DNA of 64,000 nucleotides from Jiella pelagia (lineage in GTDB: Bacteria; Pseudomonadota; Alphaproteobacteria; Rhizobiales; Rhizobiaceae): the NCBI RefSeq assembly GCF_026898155.1, contig NZ_CP114029.1, positions 5,435,072 through 5,499,071 of the forward strand, written 5' to 3'. The notes under the pieces were generated by a model. That model was not told the origin of the DNA, made no database searches, and was given only the letters and a program-made list of their open reading frames with translations. A program made the translations under genes and the position numbers. Of this stretch, positions 19,406-27,853 are shown piece by piece; position 1 is the stretch's first letter; each line of letters starts with the position of its first letter.

Positions 19406-20992
19406 TCAGTCGATCCACACCGAGGGGAACAGAAGAATCAACACGGTCACGAGTTCCAACCGGCCGAGCAGCATGGCGGCCGACAGCACCCACAGCGCCG
19501 GGTCAGGCAGCGTCGAGAAGTTGCCGGCCGGCCCGATGATCTGGCCGAAACCCGGGCCGACGTTCGCAAGCGCCGTCAGCGTGCCCGAAAAGGCGGTGAT
19601 CAGGTCGAGGCCGAACATCGTCAGCAGAACGGTCCCGAGCAGCAGCGTGCCGAAGAACAGGAAGAAGAAGATCGTCACGGTCTGGATCGTCTGGGCGCTG
19701 ATGTCGTCATTGCCGTATTTGAGCCGGATGACGGCGTGCGGGCGCACGAGCCGGCGAAAACTCGCCCGGACGACGAGATAAAGCACGACGAGGCGGTTTG
19801 CCTTGATGCCACCCGCGGTCGAGCCGGCGCAGCCGCCGAGAAACGAGGCGAGGAAGAAGATGCCGATCGCCGCGTTTGACCACAGCGTATAGTCCTCCGA
19901 CGCATAGCCGGTGGTGGTGATCACCGAGACGAGGTTGAAGGTGGAGGAGACGAGCGCCTCGCCGAAGGGCGTATCGTTGATGATCCGGCGCGTCACGGCG
20001 ATGGAAAAGCTCAAGACCACGCAGATGACCAGGAAGACCATGATCTGCGGATCGCGCCAGAGCTGGAAGCGCCTCGGCAGGAAAGCGCGCACATAGACGA
20101 CGAAGGGCAGCGCGGCGAGGATCATGAAGATGGTCGAGGCGATCAGGATGCGGTTGTCGTCGAAATAGCCCATCGAGGCGTCGTGGGTGGAATACCCTCC
20201 GGTCGCCAGGGTCGTCATCGCGTGGTTGGTCGCGTCGAAGAAGGACATGCCAAGCGAGGTGTAGGCGATGGCGCACATCAGCGTCAGGGACACATAGGCG
20301 GCGATCAGCCCGCCGGTCAGCTGGTTCACCCGCGGCAGCACCTTGTCCGACTTGTCGGAGCTTTCCATGTGGAACAGCGCGAGGCCGCCCGCCTGCAGCG
20401 ACGGCAGGATCAGGAGCACCATGCCGATGATGCCGATGCCGCCGAGCCACTGCAGCAGCGAGCGCCACAACAGGATGCCGCGCGGCAGCGAATCGAGGCC
20501 GGAGATCACGGTCGAGCCGGTGGTCGTCAGGCCAGACATCGATTCGAAGATGGCACCGGCGAAACTGACATTGACCGACGAGAAGTAGATCGGCAGCGAG
20601 CCGATCAGACAGGCCGTGAGCCAAACCGTGGTCACGAGAAGGAAGCCGAGCTTCTGGGTGAACTGCGGGCGCTCGCCGCGGGTCGCGACGGCGACCAACG
20701 CGCAGACGACGCCGACGAGAAAGCCGGTCCCGACGAAGACCCGGAAGTCGTCGTTCTGGTCCGCGAGGTCGGTCAGCGCCGGAAGCAGCATGGCGAAGGC
20801 GAGGCCGAGGCCGAAGATCGACGTGACGTGGGCGATCGTCCTGAGAATGTCGGGCTCTCCGAAAGCTGGCAGAGCCCCCCAAGAGGTCCGCGGATCCGGG
20901 TTTCTAGAGCTTTGGCGCCACGACGGCAATTCATGCTCCAGGACCGAAGGCGCTTCATTCGCGCCTGTTGCCGCGATGTTGCAGCACGGCAT
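19406..20992 (-). CDS. trkH: TrkH-family potassium uptake protein
   Basis: About 528 residues, membrane protein with four pore-loop repeats. Selectivity-loop stretches are visible: FESMSGLTTTGSTVISGLDS, FDATNHAMTTLATGGYSTHD, FNLVSVITTTGYASEDY and TALANVGPGFGQIIGP. TrkH forms the K+ translocating dimer and normally pairs with the NAD-binding TrkA, which is not in this window. The frame stays open far upstream, antisense to trxB and lsrB, so the start is uncertain; ATG at 20992 (MPCCNIAATGAN) after GACGAGGGC is my choice, with an internal start near the first transmembrane helix as alternative. Confidence 0.9.
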   Translation of the reverse strand: MPCCNIAATGANEAPSVLEHELPSWRQSSRNPDPRTSWGALPAFGEPDILRTIAHVTSIFGLGLAFAMLLPALTDLADQNDDFRVFVGTGFLVGVVCALVAVATRGERPQFTQKLGFLLVTTVWLTACLIGSLPIYFSSVNVSFAGAIFESMSGLTTTGSTVISGLDSLPRGILLWRSLLQWLGGIGIIGMVLLILPSLQAGGLALFHMESSDKSDKVLPRVNQLTGGLIAAYVSLTLMCAIAYTSLGMSFFDATNHAMTTLATGGYSTHDASMGYFDDNRILIASTIFMILAALPFVVYVRAFLPRRFQLWRDPQIMVFLVICVVLSFSIAVTRRIINDTPFGEALVSSTFNLVSVITTTGYASEDYTLWSNAAIGIFFLASFLGGCAGSTAGGIKANRLVVLYLVVRASFRRLVRPHAVIRLKYGNDDISAQTIQTVTIFFFLFFGTLLLGTVLLTMFGLDLITAFSGTLTALANVGPGFGQIIGPAGNFSTLPDPALWVLSAAMLLGRLELVTVLILLFPSVWID

Positions 20993-21058
20993 GCCCTCGT
21001 CTATTGAACCAGGCGATCCCCGATGCCATTTGCTAGGCGCATTGCTCGCGAGGCCGCC

Positions 21059-22030
21059 ATGTCCAATCGTCACGCCAATATCATCATTCTCGGTTCCGGC
21101 CCTGCCGGCTACACCGCGGCGATCTATGCCGCCCGGGCGATGATGAAGCCGCTGATCATCGCCGGCCTGCAGGAGGGCGGGCAGCTCACCATCACCACCG
21201 ACGTCGAGAATTATCCCGGCTTCGCCGATCCGGTGCAGGGCCCGTGGATGATGGAGCAGATGAAGGCTCAGGCGCTGAATGTCGGCGCCGAGATGGCGAG
21301 CGACATCATCGTCGAGGCCGATCTGAAGCAGCGCCCCTTCCGCCTCACCGGCGATTCGGGCACCGTCTATACCTGCGACGCGCTGGTCATCGCCACCGGC
21401 GCCCAGGCCAAATGGCTGGGCCTCGAAAGCGAATCGACCTTCCAGGGCTTCGGCGTCTCGGCCTGCGCCACCTGCGACGGCTTCTTCTACCGTGGCAAGG
21501 AGGTCGTCGTCGTCGGCGGCGGCAACACCGCCGTCGAGGAGGCGCTCTATCTCTCCCACATCGCCGGCAAGGTCACCCTCGTCCATCGCCGCGACGAACT
21601 CCGCGCCGAGCGCATCCTGCAGGAGCGGCTGTTCAAGTCCGAAAACGTCGAGGTCCTGTGGGACACAGGCGTCGAGGAGGTCGTCGGCGTGACCAAGCCG
21701 ATGAAGTCCGTGAACGGCGTCAAGCTGAAGAATCTGAAGACCGGCGAGTTGACCGAAAAGCCCGTCGACGGCGTCTTCGTCGCCATCGGCCACGCGCCTG
21801 CGGTGGAACTCTTCGTCGGCCAGCTGAAGCAGAAGCCTTCGGGCTATCTGTGGGTTGAACCCGGCTCGACCCGGACCTCGGTCGAGGGCGTCTTTGCCGC
21901 CGGCGACGTCGCCGACGATGTCTACCGTCAGGCTGTCACGGCCGCCGGAATGGGTTGCATGGCGGCGCTGGAAGCCGAAAAGTGGCTGGCCGAGCAGGCA
22001 ATGTCCGAGACGCGAGAAGCCGCCGAATAG
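21059..22030 (+). CDS. trxB: Thioredoxin-disulfide reductase
   Basis: About 323 residues. FAD-binding GSGPAGYTAAIYAARA at the N-terminus, the redox-active CATC in GVSACATCDGFFYRG, the NADPH site VVVGGGNTAVEEALYL and the C-terminal FAD motif GVFAAGDVADDVYRQAVTA. It passes electrons from NADPH to thioredoxin. The start at 21059 (MSNRHANIIILG) follows GCGAGGCC; a 12-residue extension is possible. It is followed 57 bases later by the LsrB-type regulator, a gene pair conserved in rhizobia and Brucella. Confidence 0.97.
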   Translation: MSNRHANIIILGSGPAGYTAAIYAARAMMKPLIIAGLQEGGQLTITTDVENYPGFADPVQGPWMMEQMKAQALNVGAEMASDIIVEADLKQRPFRLTGDSGTVYTCDALVIATGAQAKWLGLESESTFQGFGVSACATCDGFFYRGKEVVVVGGGNTAVEEALYLSHIAGKVTLVHRRDELRAERILQERLFKSENVEVLWDTGVEEVVGVTKPMKSVNGVKLKNLKTGELTEKPVDGVFVAIGHAPAVELFVGQLKQKPSGYLWVEPGSTRTSVEGVFAAGDVADDVYRQAVTAAGMGCMAALEAEKWLAEQAMSETREAAE

Positions 22031-22087
22031 GCACCGATCCCCCTTCCGGCGCTTTTTGCCGGATCGCTTGAAGGACCACCCCTTTTC

Positions 22088-22984
22088 ATGGCCCTCGACT
22101 GGGACAAGCTGCGGATCTTCCACGCGGCGGCCGAAGCCGGCTCGTTCACCCATGCCGCCGATGCGCTCAATCTCAGCCAGTCGGCGATCAGCCGGCAGGT
22201 GGCGGCGCTCGAAAACGAGATCGGCGTGCCGCTGTTCCACCGGCACGCCCGCGGCCTCGTCCTGTCCGAACAGGGCGAACTCCTGTTCCAGACGGCCAAC
22301 GACGTCCTGAAGCGGCTCGAAACGGTGCGCATGCAGCTCACCGAGACGAAGGAGAAGCCGGCCGGCAAGCTGCGCGTCACCACCACAGTCGGCCTCGGCT
22401 CCGGCTGGCTGACCGAGCGCGCCCGCGAGTTCCTGGAACTCTATCCCGATCTCGAACTGCAGCTGGTCTTCGACAACGAGGAGATCGACCTGACCATGCG
22501 CAAGGCGGATGCGGCGATCCGCCTGCGCCAGCCGCAGCAGCCAGACCTGATCCAGCGCCGGCTGTTCACCGTGCATCTCCACGTCTATGCCGCGCCCGCC
22601 TATCTCGCCCGCTTCGGCACGCCCGAGACCCTCGATGATCTCGACCAGCACCGGATCATCACCTTCGGCGAACCCGCGCCGAACTATTTGCGCAACCTCA
22701 ACGTGCTTGAGACCGTCGGCCTGCCTGAGGGAAAGAGCCGCAGCCCGATCCTCCAGATCAACAACCTGATGGCGATCCGCTCTGCCATCGAAAGCGGCAC
22801 CGGCATCGCGCTCCTGCCCGACTACATGATCGACAAGCGATCCAAGCTCGTCCAAGTCCTGCCCGAGATGGAAATGCCGACCTTCGACACCTATCTCTGC
22901 TACACCGAACAGATGCGCAGCGCCGCCAAGCTGAAGGTCTTCCGCGACTTTCTGATCTCCAAGGCCCGCACCTGGGCGTATTGA
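22088..22984 (+). CDS. lsrB: LysR-family regulator, LsrB/VtlR type
   Basis: 298 residues. The N-terminal winged HTH reads MALDWDKLRIFHAAAEAGSF through LSQSAISRQVAALENEIGVP, very like LsrB of Sinorhizobium and VtlR of Brucella. The effector domain includes GKLRVTTTVGLGSGWL and AIESGTGIALLPDYM. Known members control LPS and redox functions, symbiosis or virulence, and sRNA genes of the AbcR family. Position directly after trxB supports the assignment. The flanking gaps here are too short (57 and 71 bases) to hold AbcR genes, so any such sRNA is elsewhere. Confidence 0.88.
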   Translation: MALDWDKLRIFHAAAEAGSFTHAADALNLSQSAISRQVAALENEIGVPLFHRHARGLVLSEQGELLFQTANDVLKRLETVRMQLTETKEKPAGKLRVTTTVGLGSGWLTERAREFLELYPDLELQLVFDNEEIDLTMRKADAAIRLRQPQQPDLIQRRLFTVHLHVYAAPAYLARFGTPETLDDLDQHRIITFGEPAPNYLRNLNVLETVGLPEGKSRSPILQINNLMAIRSAIESGTGIALLPDYMIDKRSKLVQVLPEMEMPTFDTYLCYTEQMRSAAKLKVFRDFLISKARTWAY

Positions 22985-23055
22985 GCGGGAGACCACCCCC
23001 GCCGCTTTGCGGTCATCCCGGCTCACCATCCCATTCCAGCCGAAGGCAGGAAACA

Positions 23056-23835
23056 GTGTCGAATGGACCGAGCGAAATCGTCGCGATCGGCGACGTCCAC
23101 GGCGAGAGCGAACTCTTCCGGCAATTCCTCGACGGCATCGATCGGCTTGCCGCAGAGCGCGGCGTCAGGCCGGCGATCTACATCCTGGGAGATCTCGTCG
23201 ACCGGGGCGAAGACAGCTGCGGCGCGCTGGCGATCGCCGAGACGGTTCTGTCGGAAAGGCCAGGGTCGAAGCTTCTCCTCGGCAATCACGACGAATGGCT
23301 CCTGCGCTTCCTGAAGAACGATCTGTCGCTGGAGGAAGTCTTCCACTGGCTCGACCAGGGCGGCGCGGAGACGCTCGCCTCCTACGGCTTTACCCTCGCG
23401 GAGACGCAGCCGGACGCCATCCGCCGCTCGATCAACGAGCGCTGGCCTGGTCACGCCAGGCTCCTCTCGGAAGCCTCCACCATCGAATTCGCCGGCCCCT
23501 TCGCCTTCGTCCATGCGGGCGTCGATCCGGCCCTCCCGCTCGATCGTCAGGACCCGCACGACTGCGTCTGGATCCGGGCTCCGTTCATGAACCATGTCGG
23601 GCGGCTCAGCCATGTCGTCCTCCATGGCCACACGCCGCAGAAGTCCGGCCTTCCGACCGTCACCGAGAACCGCCTGTCGCTCGACACCGGCGCCGTCTTC
23701 ACCGGTCGCCTGACCGGCGCCTGGATCTCGACTGCCACCGGCGCGATCACCTGCTGGCAGACGGCGCATGGCCACGACCTCTACCCGATCGAGCCGCAGC
23801 GGCTCGACAGAGGTCTCGGCACGGCGATGGACTGA
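23056..23835 (+). CDS. Metallophosphoesterase, PrpA/ApaH-like serine/threonine phosphatase
   Basis: 259 residues with the full calcineurin-type metal-binding series: GDVHGESELF, ILGDLVDRGEDS, LLLGNHDEWLL, FVHAGVDPALPL and VVLHGHTPQKSG. These bind a dinuclear metal centre. Relatives dephosphorylate phosphoproteins or hydrolyse diadenosine tetraphosphate; the substrate here is not decidable. The start is a GTG at 23056 with AGGAAAC eight bases upstream, better than the long in-frame extension back to the lsrB stop. It may be co-transcribed with lsrB. Confidence 0.9.
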   Translation: MSNGPSEIVAIGDVHGESELFRQFLDGIDRLAAERGVRPAIYILGDLVDRGEDSCGALAIAETVLSERPGSKLLLGNHDEWLLRFLKNDLSLEEVFHWLDQGGAETLASYGFTLAETQPDAIRRSINERWPGHARLLSEASTIEFAGPFAFVHAGVDPALPLDRQDPHDCVWIRAPFMNHVGRLSHVVLHGHTPQKSGLPTVTENRLSLDTGAVFTGRLTGAWISTATGAITCWQTAHGHDLYPIEPQRLDRGLGTAMD

Positions 23836-24114
23836 CGGCTTCAGGCCCGTTTTGCCGGAGCTGAAACGGCCGGCAGAGGCACCATCTGCCTCTAGCGGGA
23901 GGTCTCCTCGGCGCCGATAAGGTCGCCAACGCCGGAGGTGCCACACACGAGCTTCGACTGCGCCACATCAAGCACCGGCATCATCATATCGCTCCCGACC
24001 GCTGCGCCTTGATCGCCAGATCCCGCAGCAGCCCCGGCTTCTTCCGACCGCCGGGTGGAAGACTTGGCTTCACCTGTATCGATCACTGCCCCATGGCTGA
24101 GCCTCTGGGGGAAA

Positions 24115-24152
24115 TCGATGCACGGGCGACCGGCCGCCCGTGCATCGAAAAT
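24115..24152 (-). terminator. Long perfect hairpin downstream of the SRPBCC gene
   Basis: A 12-base GATGCACGGGCG arm pairs with CGCCCGTGCATC around a short GC-rich loop. It is 20 bases beyond the stop of the minus-strand SRPBCC gene; the T tract is weak, so it may also act as an RNA-stabilising hairpin. The rest of 23836-24169 shows no gene I can support. Confidence 0.5.
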
Positions 24153-24169
24153 CGCCCGAAGGCTCGGTG

Positions 24170-24655
24170 CTACATCGCCCCGGCTTTTTCCTTCAGCGAC
24201 GACAGGCCGGCGTCGTAGATCCCGCCGATGACGTTCGATGCTTCCTCGTCGCTCGCGCCTGCAGCGTCGAACGTGCCGGACCAGCTGATCGTCGATCCCT
24301 CGCCCGATCCCGTGACGCTGATCGTCGACTTGTAGTTCTCCACCGGCAGCGGGCCGTTGAGGATCGCGTAGGTGTAGCTCATCGCCTCTTCCTCGCGCGA
24401 GACTTCCTCTTCGACGAGAGCAGCGCCGTCCGGCAACGTCAGGGTTCTCAGGTTCTTGCCGCCGTCCTCCGACAGCTCGCATTTCGTTACCGCCGGGTGC
24501 CACTTCTCGATGTCGCAGAACGTCCCGATCATCTCCCAGACCGCTGCCGGCGCCGCATCGACTTCGACCGACTTCGAAACCTCGATAGCCAGACCCGGCG
24601 TAGCAACGAGCGCTCCGGCAACGGCCAGCCCGGCGATCTTCAGCGAAAATGTCAT
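24170..24655 (-). CDS. Exported SRPBCC-fold protein, unknown ligand
   Basis: 161 residues with a cleavable-type signal peptide (MTFSLKIAGLAVAGALVATP, then GLA). The mature part has the SRPBCC/START-like pattern EVDAAPAAVWEMIGTFCDIE followed by WHPAVTKCEL, alternating strands, and a closing helix GGIYDAGLSSLKEKAG. This fold binds hydrophobic ligands in polyketide cyclase or START-like proteins. No catalytic assignment is possible. It is a stand-alone gene with a hairpin downstream. Confidence 0.8.
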   Translation of the reverse strand: MTFSLKIAGLAVAGALVATPGLAIEVSKSVEVDAAPAAVWEMIGTFCDIEKWHPAVTKCELSEDGGKNLRTLTLPDGAALVEEEVSREEEAMSYTYAILNGPLPVENYKSTISVTGSGEGSTISWSGTFDAAGASDEEASNVIGGIYDAGLSSLKEKAGAM

Positions 24656-24845
24656 CTAAATTCCTCCCACGCCCCGTCAGGCAACCTGAACCGGGGACGG
24701 CATCTGGTGCCCAGCCGCAAGTTAGCGGATTTCGTCGCAGCTGCAATCAAACGAAAACGCCGGCCCGCCTTGCTCGAACGCGACGAATCGGCGGGCCGCA
24801 CGCAGCAACCCGCCGGTTTCCAGCCTTGAGACAACGCTCGCAGGC

Positions 24846-25091
24846 CTATCGGCAGACCTTCTTCATCGTCACGATGCGCTTGTGGTGGCGGAACGTCACG
24901 ACCTTCTTCGTCACACAGTGCTCGCGGTACCGGTCCCGGTGGAGCACGACCGGAGCCCGGTGCTTCCCGACAACGTCGTGGTGCCCGTGGCCATTGCCGA
25001 TGACGACCCTGATGTCGCGCGCCTCTGCCGAGGCGCCGGCGGTGATGGTGGTTGCGAGAGCGATTGCGGCAGCGATGACCAGATTGCGCAT
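24846..25091 (-). CDS. Small exported His/Lys-rich protein, unknown function
   Basis: 81 residues: a signal peptide MRNLVIAAAIALATTITAGA with ASAEA cleavage region, then a basic, histidine-rich mature part containing GNGHGHHDVVGKH and FRHHKRIVTMKKV and one CxxC-less Cys pair. AGGAAGG stands nine bases before the ATG at 25091. The histidines suggest metal binding, but that is inference. I do not recognise the family. Confidence 0.65.
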   Translation of the reverse strand: MRNLVIAAAIALATTITAGASAEARDIRVVIGNGHGHHDVVGKHRAPVVLHRDRYREHCVTKKVVTFRHHKRIVTMKKVCR

Positions 25092-25251
25092 TTGCCAGAC
25101 CTTCCTGGTGGTTCGCCTGACAGCCAGACGATCACCAAGACTTACTGAGATCCGGCTGAATGACATCTGAAATATCGACGTGTGAGTTCGTTCAGGCGCA
25201 GCTCCGGGAGCTTTTCCTCCTAGGCTCGCTATTCCACCCGCGAAAAGACAC

Positions 25252-25385
25252 AAAAAAGGGCGGCCTGAGGCCGCCCGAAGTTTGGCTGGAGTATCAGGTC
25301 CAAAACCCGATATGCCGATAATGCTGGCACTGAAAAATGGTTGCAGCTAGGCAACGCGTTTGGCAAAAAAAACGCGCTGCGTTCC
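25252..25385 (-). ncRNA. Candidate structured small RNA ending in a rho-independent terminator
   Basis: A strong minus-strand terminator (GGGCGGCC/GGCCGCCC stem, 3-base loop, six T; 25276-25252) has no protein gene upstream on that strand. Directly before it are three more potential stems: TTTGG/CCAAA (25281-25285 with 25300-25304), TGCC/GGCA (25313-25316 with 25326-25329) and GTTGC/GCAAC (25340-25344 with 25351-25355). A weak promoter TTGACC-17-TGATTC is possible at 25419-25391. The 5' end is a guess from that promoter. The remainder of 25092-25594 shows nothing else. Confidence 0.45.
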
Positions 25386-25594
25386 CGGGCGAATCACGAT
25401 TTCGTCAGGATCTGGTCAAAAGACATCAGAGGGAAACATTAACCCGCCCGTCGGGCCTGCGGCGCAACCAATGCAGCAGGCTCACGTTATCTGTCGAATT
25501 CGGCGGGGCATCGGCTTGGCCGTCCCCCCGCCCCCACACGATCGCCCCCACACGGTCGTTTATTGATGCATCGGCAACGCCAGGAGTTTCGCAT

Positions 25595-26614
25595 ATGTTT
25601 CGGGACAGACCGAGTACCTACGATCAGGTCGCCAACGCGCTCGGCGCGATCAGCGAGCGCATCGGGGAACTGGAAGGGCAAGTGGCCGAGCGGCTCGACC
25701 CGACTCCCTCCGCCGGGGAGCGGGCCCGCCGGGCGATCGGCCGCATCGTGCCTGGTGTGTCGCCCGCGCCCACCGGCCTGTCGCGCTACCTGCCGCATCT
25801 GGCTGACTATTGGCCGGACGACGCCGACCGACAGGCCCGTCGCCAGGTTCGCGCGCTGCGGCATGCAGGCGGCGATCTCGCCCATGGTGCCGAGGATTAT
25901 TTCGACAGCGCCAAGCGTCACCTCGCCGGCTGGTCGGCGCCTGCGCTGGCTTCCCTGCGCGGCCGCCTTCCGGCGCGCTATCAGTCCGAGTCCGAGCGGC
26001 GCAATCGCCAGCTTACCGGACTGTTGATCGCCGGTGGCGCCGTCGTCGCCGTTGGCGCGGCCTACTACATTACCAAGAAGGTCAACGAGCACAGCGAAGA
26101 GCCAGACTATGACGTCGTGCGCTCCGACGGGGCAGTCGAGATTCGCGACTATGAGGGGATGATCGTCGCCGAGACCGTCAAGAGCGGCTACCACGAGAAG
26201 GCCCGGCGGATGGGCTTCATGACGCTGGCCGACTACATCTTCGCCAAGAACCGTCCGGGCAAGAAGATCAAGATGACCACCCCGGTGCTGCAGCAGCTGG
26301 CCGACGGCGAAGGCCGCTCGAAGGGCTGGGCGGTGCGCTTCGTCATGCCGAAGAAGTTCACCCTGGCCAGCCTGCCCGAGCCGGGTACCAACGACATCGC
26401 GCTGAAGGACGTACCCGCAAGGCGCGTCGCGGCCATCCGCTTCTCCGGCAACTTCACTGCAACGCTTGCCTCGAAGCACCTGATGACATTGTACAATTAT
26501 CTCGCGGACAACAATCTCAAGCAGAAGGGCGATCCGGAATATGCCTTCTACAATCCGCCTTGGACCCCAGGCTTCCTGAAGCGCAACGAGATCCTCATCG
26601 AAATCGAGCGCTGA
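25595..26614 (+). CDS. SOUL-family heme-binding-like protein with membrane anchor
   Basis: 339 residues. The first about 140 residues are a charged, probably helical region of unknown nature (MFRDRPSTYDQVANALGAIS onward), then one hydrophobic helix LLIAGGAVVAVGAAYYI, then a SOUL domain: YDVVRSDGAVEIRDYEGMIV, GFMTLADYIFAKNRPG, KIKMTTPVLQQ and the C-terminal AFYNPPWTPGFLKRNEILIE. SOUL proteins bind heme or tetrapyrroles in some organisms. CAGGAG precedes the ATG at 25595, and a terminator follows. The N-terminal part may be a separate domain fused to the anchor. Confidence 0.88.
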   Translation: MFRDRPSTYDQVANALGAISERIGELEGQVAERLDPTPSAGERARRAIGRIVPGVSPAPTGLSRYLPHLADYWPDDADRQARRQVRALRHAGGDLAHGAEDYFDSAKRHLAGWSAPALASLRGRLPARYQSESERRNRQLTGLLIAGGAVVAVGAAYYITKKVNEHSEEPDYDVVRSDGAVEIRDYEGMIVAETVKSGYHEKARRMGFMTLADYIFAKNRPGKKIKMTTPVLQQLADGEGRSKGWAVRFVMPKKFTLASLPEPGTNDIALKDVPARRVAAIRFSGNFTATLASKHLMTLYNYLADNNLKQKGDPEYAFYNPPWTPGFLKRNEILIEIER

Positions 26615-26650
26615 GCGAAGGCCGAATGGGTCGACGATACGACGTGCAAA

Positions 26651-26677
26651 AGGTGGCGCCCGCGCCGCCTTTTTTTA
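26651..26677 (+). terminator. Rho-independent terminator of the SOUL gene
   Basis: AGGTGGCGC and GCGCCGCCT form a stem with one bulge around CC, followed by seven T, 36 bases after the stop. Confidence 0.75.
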
Positions 26678-26879
26678 TGGTTTGAATGATTGTGGACACA
26701 TCCCAACGTCCCACCGCGGCCACGAGGGCGCGAGAGGCGTTGACGGCAAAGGCGCCCATGGGTCCAGTTCCGTCAGGCGCGCTGAGACGAGGAGGTGACG
26801 CCCGAGCATGTCAGGGTTCGCCGCCAGTCTGATGCTGCGCTGCAGCAGCGCGGAAGGATGGCCGCAACACTTGAAGCTT

Positions 26880-27018
26880 CGTCATCCCGGCCTCGACCCG
26901 GGATCCGTTCCAAAACGGCGCATCGGCTTTCGCTGGAGAAGAAACAGGGCTGTCGAAGATGCTGGTACAAGAGCGTCGACGATTTGGAATGGATCCCGGG
27001 TCAAGCCCGGGATGACGA
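26880..27018. repeat. Alphaproteobacterial palindromic repeat pair
   Basis: GTCATCCCGGCCTCGACCCG at 26881 and, inverted, a unit ending GTCAAGCCCGGGATGAC at about 27017 form two arms about 75 bases apart; GGATCCGTTCC and GGAATGGATCC continue the complementarity. This GTCATCCCGG-type element is common between genes in alphaproteobacteria. The rest of 26693-27093 has no supportable gene. Confidence 0.7.
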
Positions 27019-27093
27019 AGCGTTACCGCTTTCGCCAGTTCTGCAACGCCGATGCGTAGCCCCGGGCAACCCGTCTCGTCTGGCGCTTCTGCC

Positions 27094-27777
27094 TCAGGCC
27101 GGCTGCGGCCGATAGGGCATGAAGCGCTGCATGATCACCCGGTAGGGAATCAGCGCGAAGACGGCGATGGCGAGCTTGACGGTGAAATCGCCGATCGCCC
27201 ATGAGACCCACCGGGGCGCTTCCATGGAGAACAGGCCGAGCAGCCGCGCACTTTCCAACGCGAATTCGTCATTGGCGCCGAGAAAGAGGAAGAACTGGGC
27301 GAAGGCGACGGTGAAGAAGGTCACCGTATCGAGCACCGAGCCGCTGAGCGAAGAGGCAGCCGGCGCCCGCCACCAGCTGTCCTGCCGCAACCGGTTGAAC
27401 ACCGCGATGTCGAGGAGCTGCGCCATCAGGAACGCGCCGCCGGAGGCGACGGCGATCCGGAACAACCGCTCCGCCGTGGTCGAGAAGCCGAGAAGCCCAA
27501 GGTCGTAAAGGACCGGCGGCACCACCAGCGAGCAGACGACCGCCGCGGCAAAGCCCGCATAGACCACCCGCCGGGCGACCCCCGGGCCGTAACGGCGATT
27601 GGTCAGGTCGGTGACCAGGAAGGCGAAGGGATAGGTGAAGGCCCCGAACGTCAGAAGGTCGGCAAGCTGCAGTCCGCCGATTTCGGCAAAGACCGGATAT
27701 TGCACGGCGACATTCGAGGCGAGGACGATCGCGGCCATGGCGGCGACCGGAAGCGCATAGATTCTGGCAGAAGCCAT
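27094..27777 (-). CDS. yhhQ: Queuosine precursor transporter, YhhQ/VUT family
   Basis: 227 residues, six or so hydrophobic segments. The family signatures are visible: ASNVAVQYPVFAEIGGLQLA, then DLLTFGAFTYPFAFLVTDLT, NRRYGPGVARRVVYAGF, and SSLSGSVLDTVTFFTVAFAQ. YhhQ proteins import queuosine precursors (preQ0/preQ1) for tRNA modification. The start at 27777 is preceded by AGGATAAAAAA. It lies downstream of rpmB on the same strand, beyond a hairpin. I saw no preQ1 riboswitch in the 75-base gap, though a small one could be missed. Confidence 0.88.
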   Translation of the reverse strand: MASARIYALPVAAMAAIVLASNVAVQYPVFAEIGGLQLADLLTFGAFTYPFAFLVTDLTNRRYGPGVARRVVYAGFAAAVVCSLVVPPVLYDLGLLGFSTTAERLFRIAVASGGAFLMAQLLDIAVFNRLRQDSWWRAPAASSLSGSVLDTVTFFTVAFAQFFLFLGANDEFALESARLLGLFSMEAPRWVSWAIGDFTVKLAIAVFALIPYRVIMQRFMPYRPQPA

Positions 27778-27813
27778 TTTTTTATCCTGGGTGATGGAAC
27801 CAGCAAATAGATG

Positions 27814-27840
27814 ATGGCGCGGTCTCGAAGACCGCGCCAT
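27814..27840 (-). terminator. Perfect hairpin after rpmB
   Basis: A 12-base ATGGCGCGGTCT arm pairs with AGACCGCGCCAT around a 3-base loop, 14 bases after the rpmB stop. It lacks a clean T run, so it may be a partial terminator or processing hairpin ahead of yhhQ. Confidence 0.6.
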
Positions 27841-27853
27841 GCGCGAATCACAA

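Noticed and set aside
19406..23029. Very long minus-strand frame (1,207 codons)
   Set aside because: Only the first part is TrkH; the rest is antisense to trxB and lsrB and reads as low-complexity Gly/Asp/Arg sequence, a GC-rich shadow.
22031..23055. AbcR-type sRNA next to lsrB, as known in rhizobia
   Set aside because: The gaps on both sides of lsrB are 57 and 71 bases, too short, and hold no terminator.
26880..27018. CRISPR array
   Set aside because: Only two inverted, not direct, repeat arms; no regular spacers. No CRISPR-like array was seen anywhere in the window.
27778..27853. preQ1 riboswitch upstream of yhhQ
   Set aside because: The 75-base gap is mostly the rpmB hairpin; no preQ1 aptamer pattern could be recognised.
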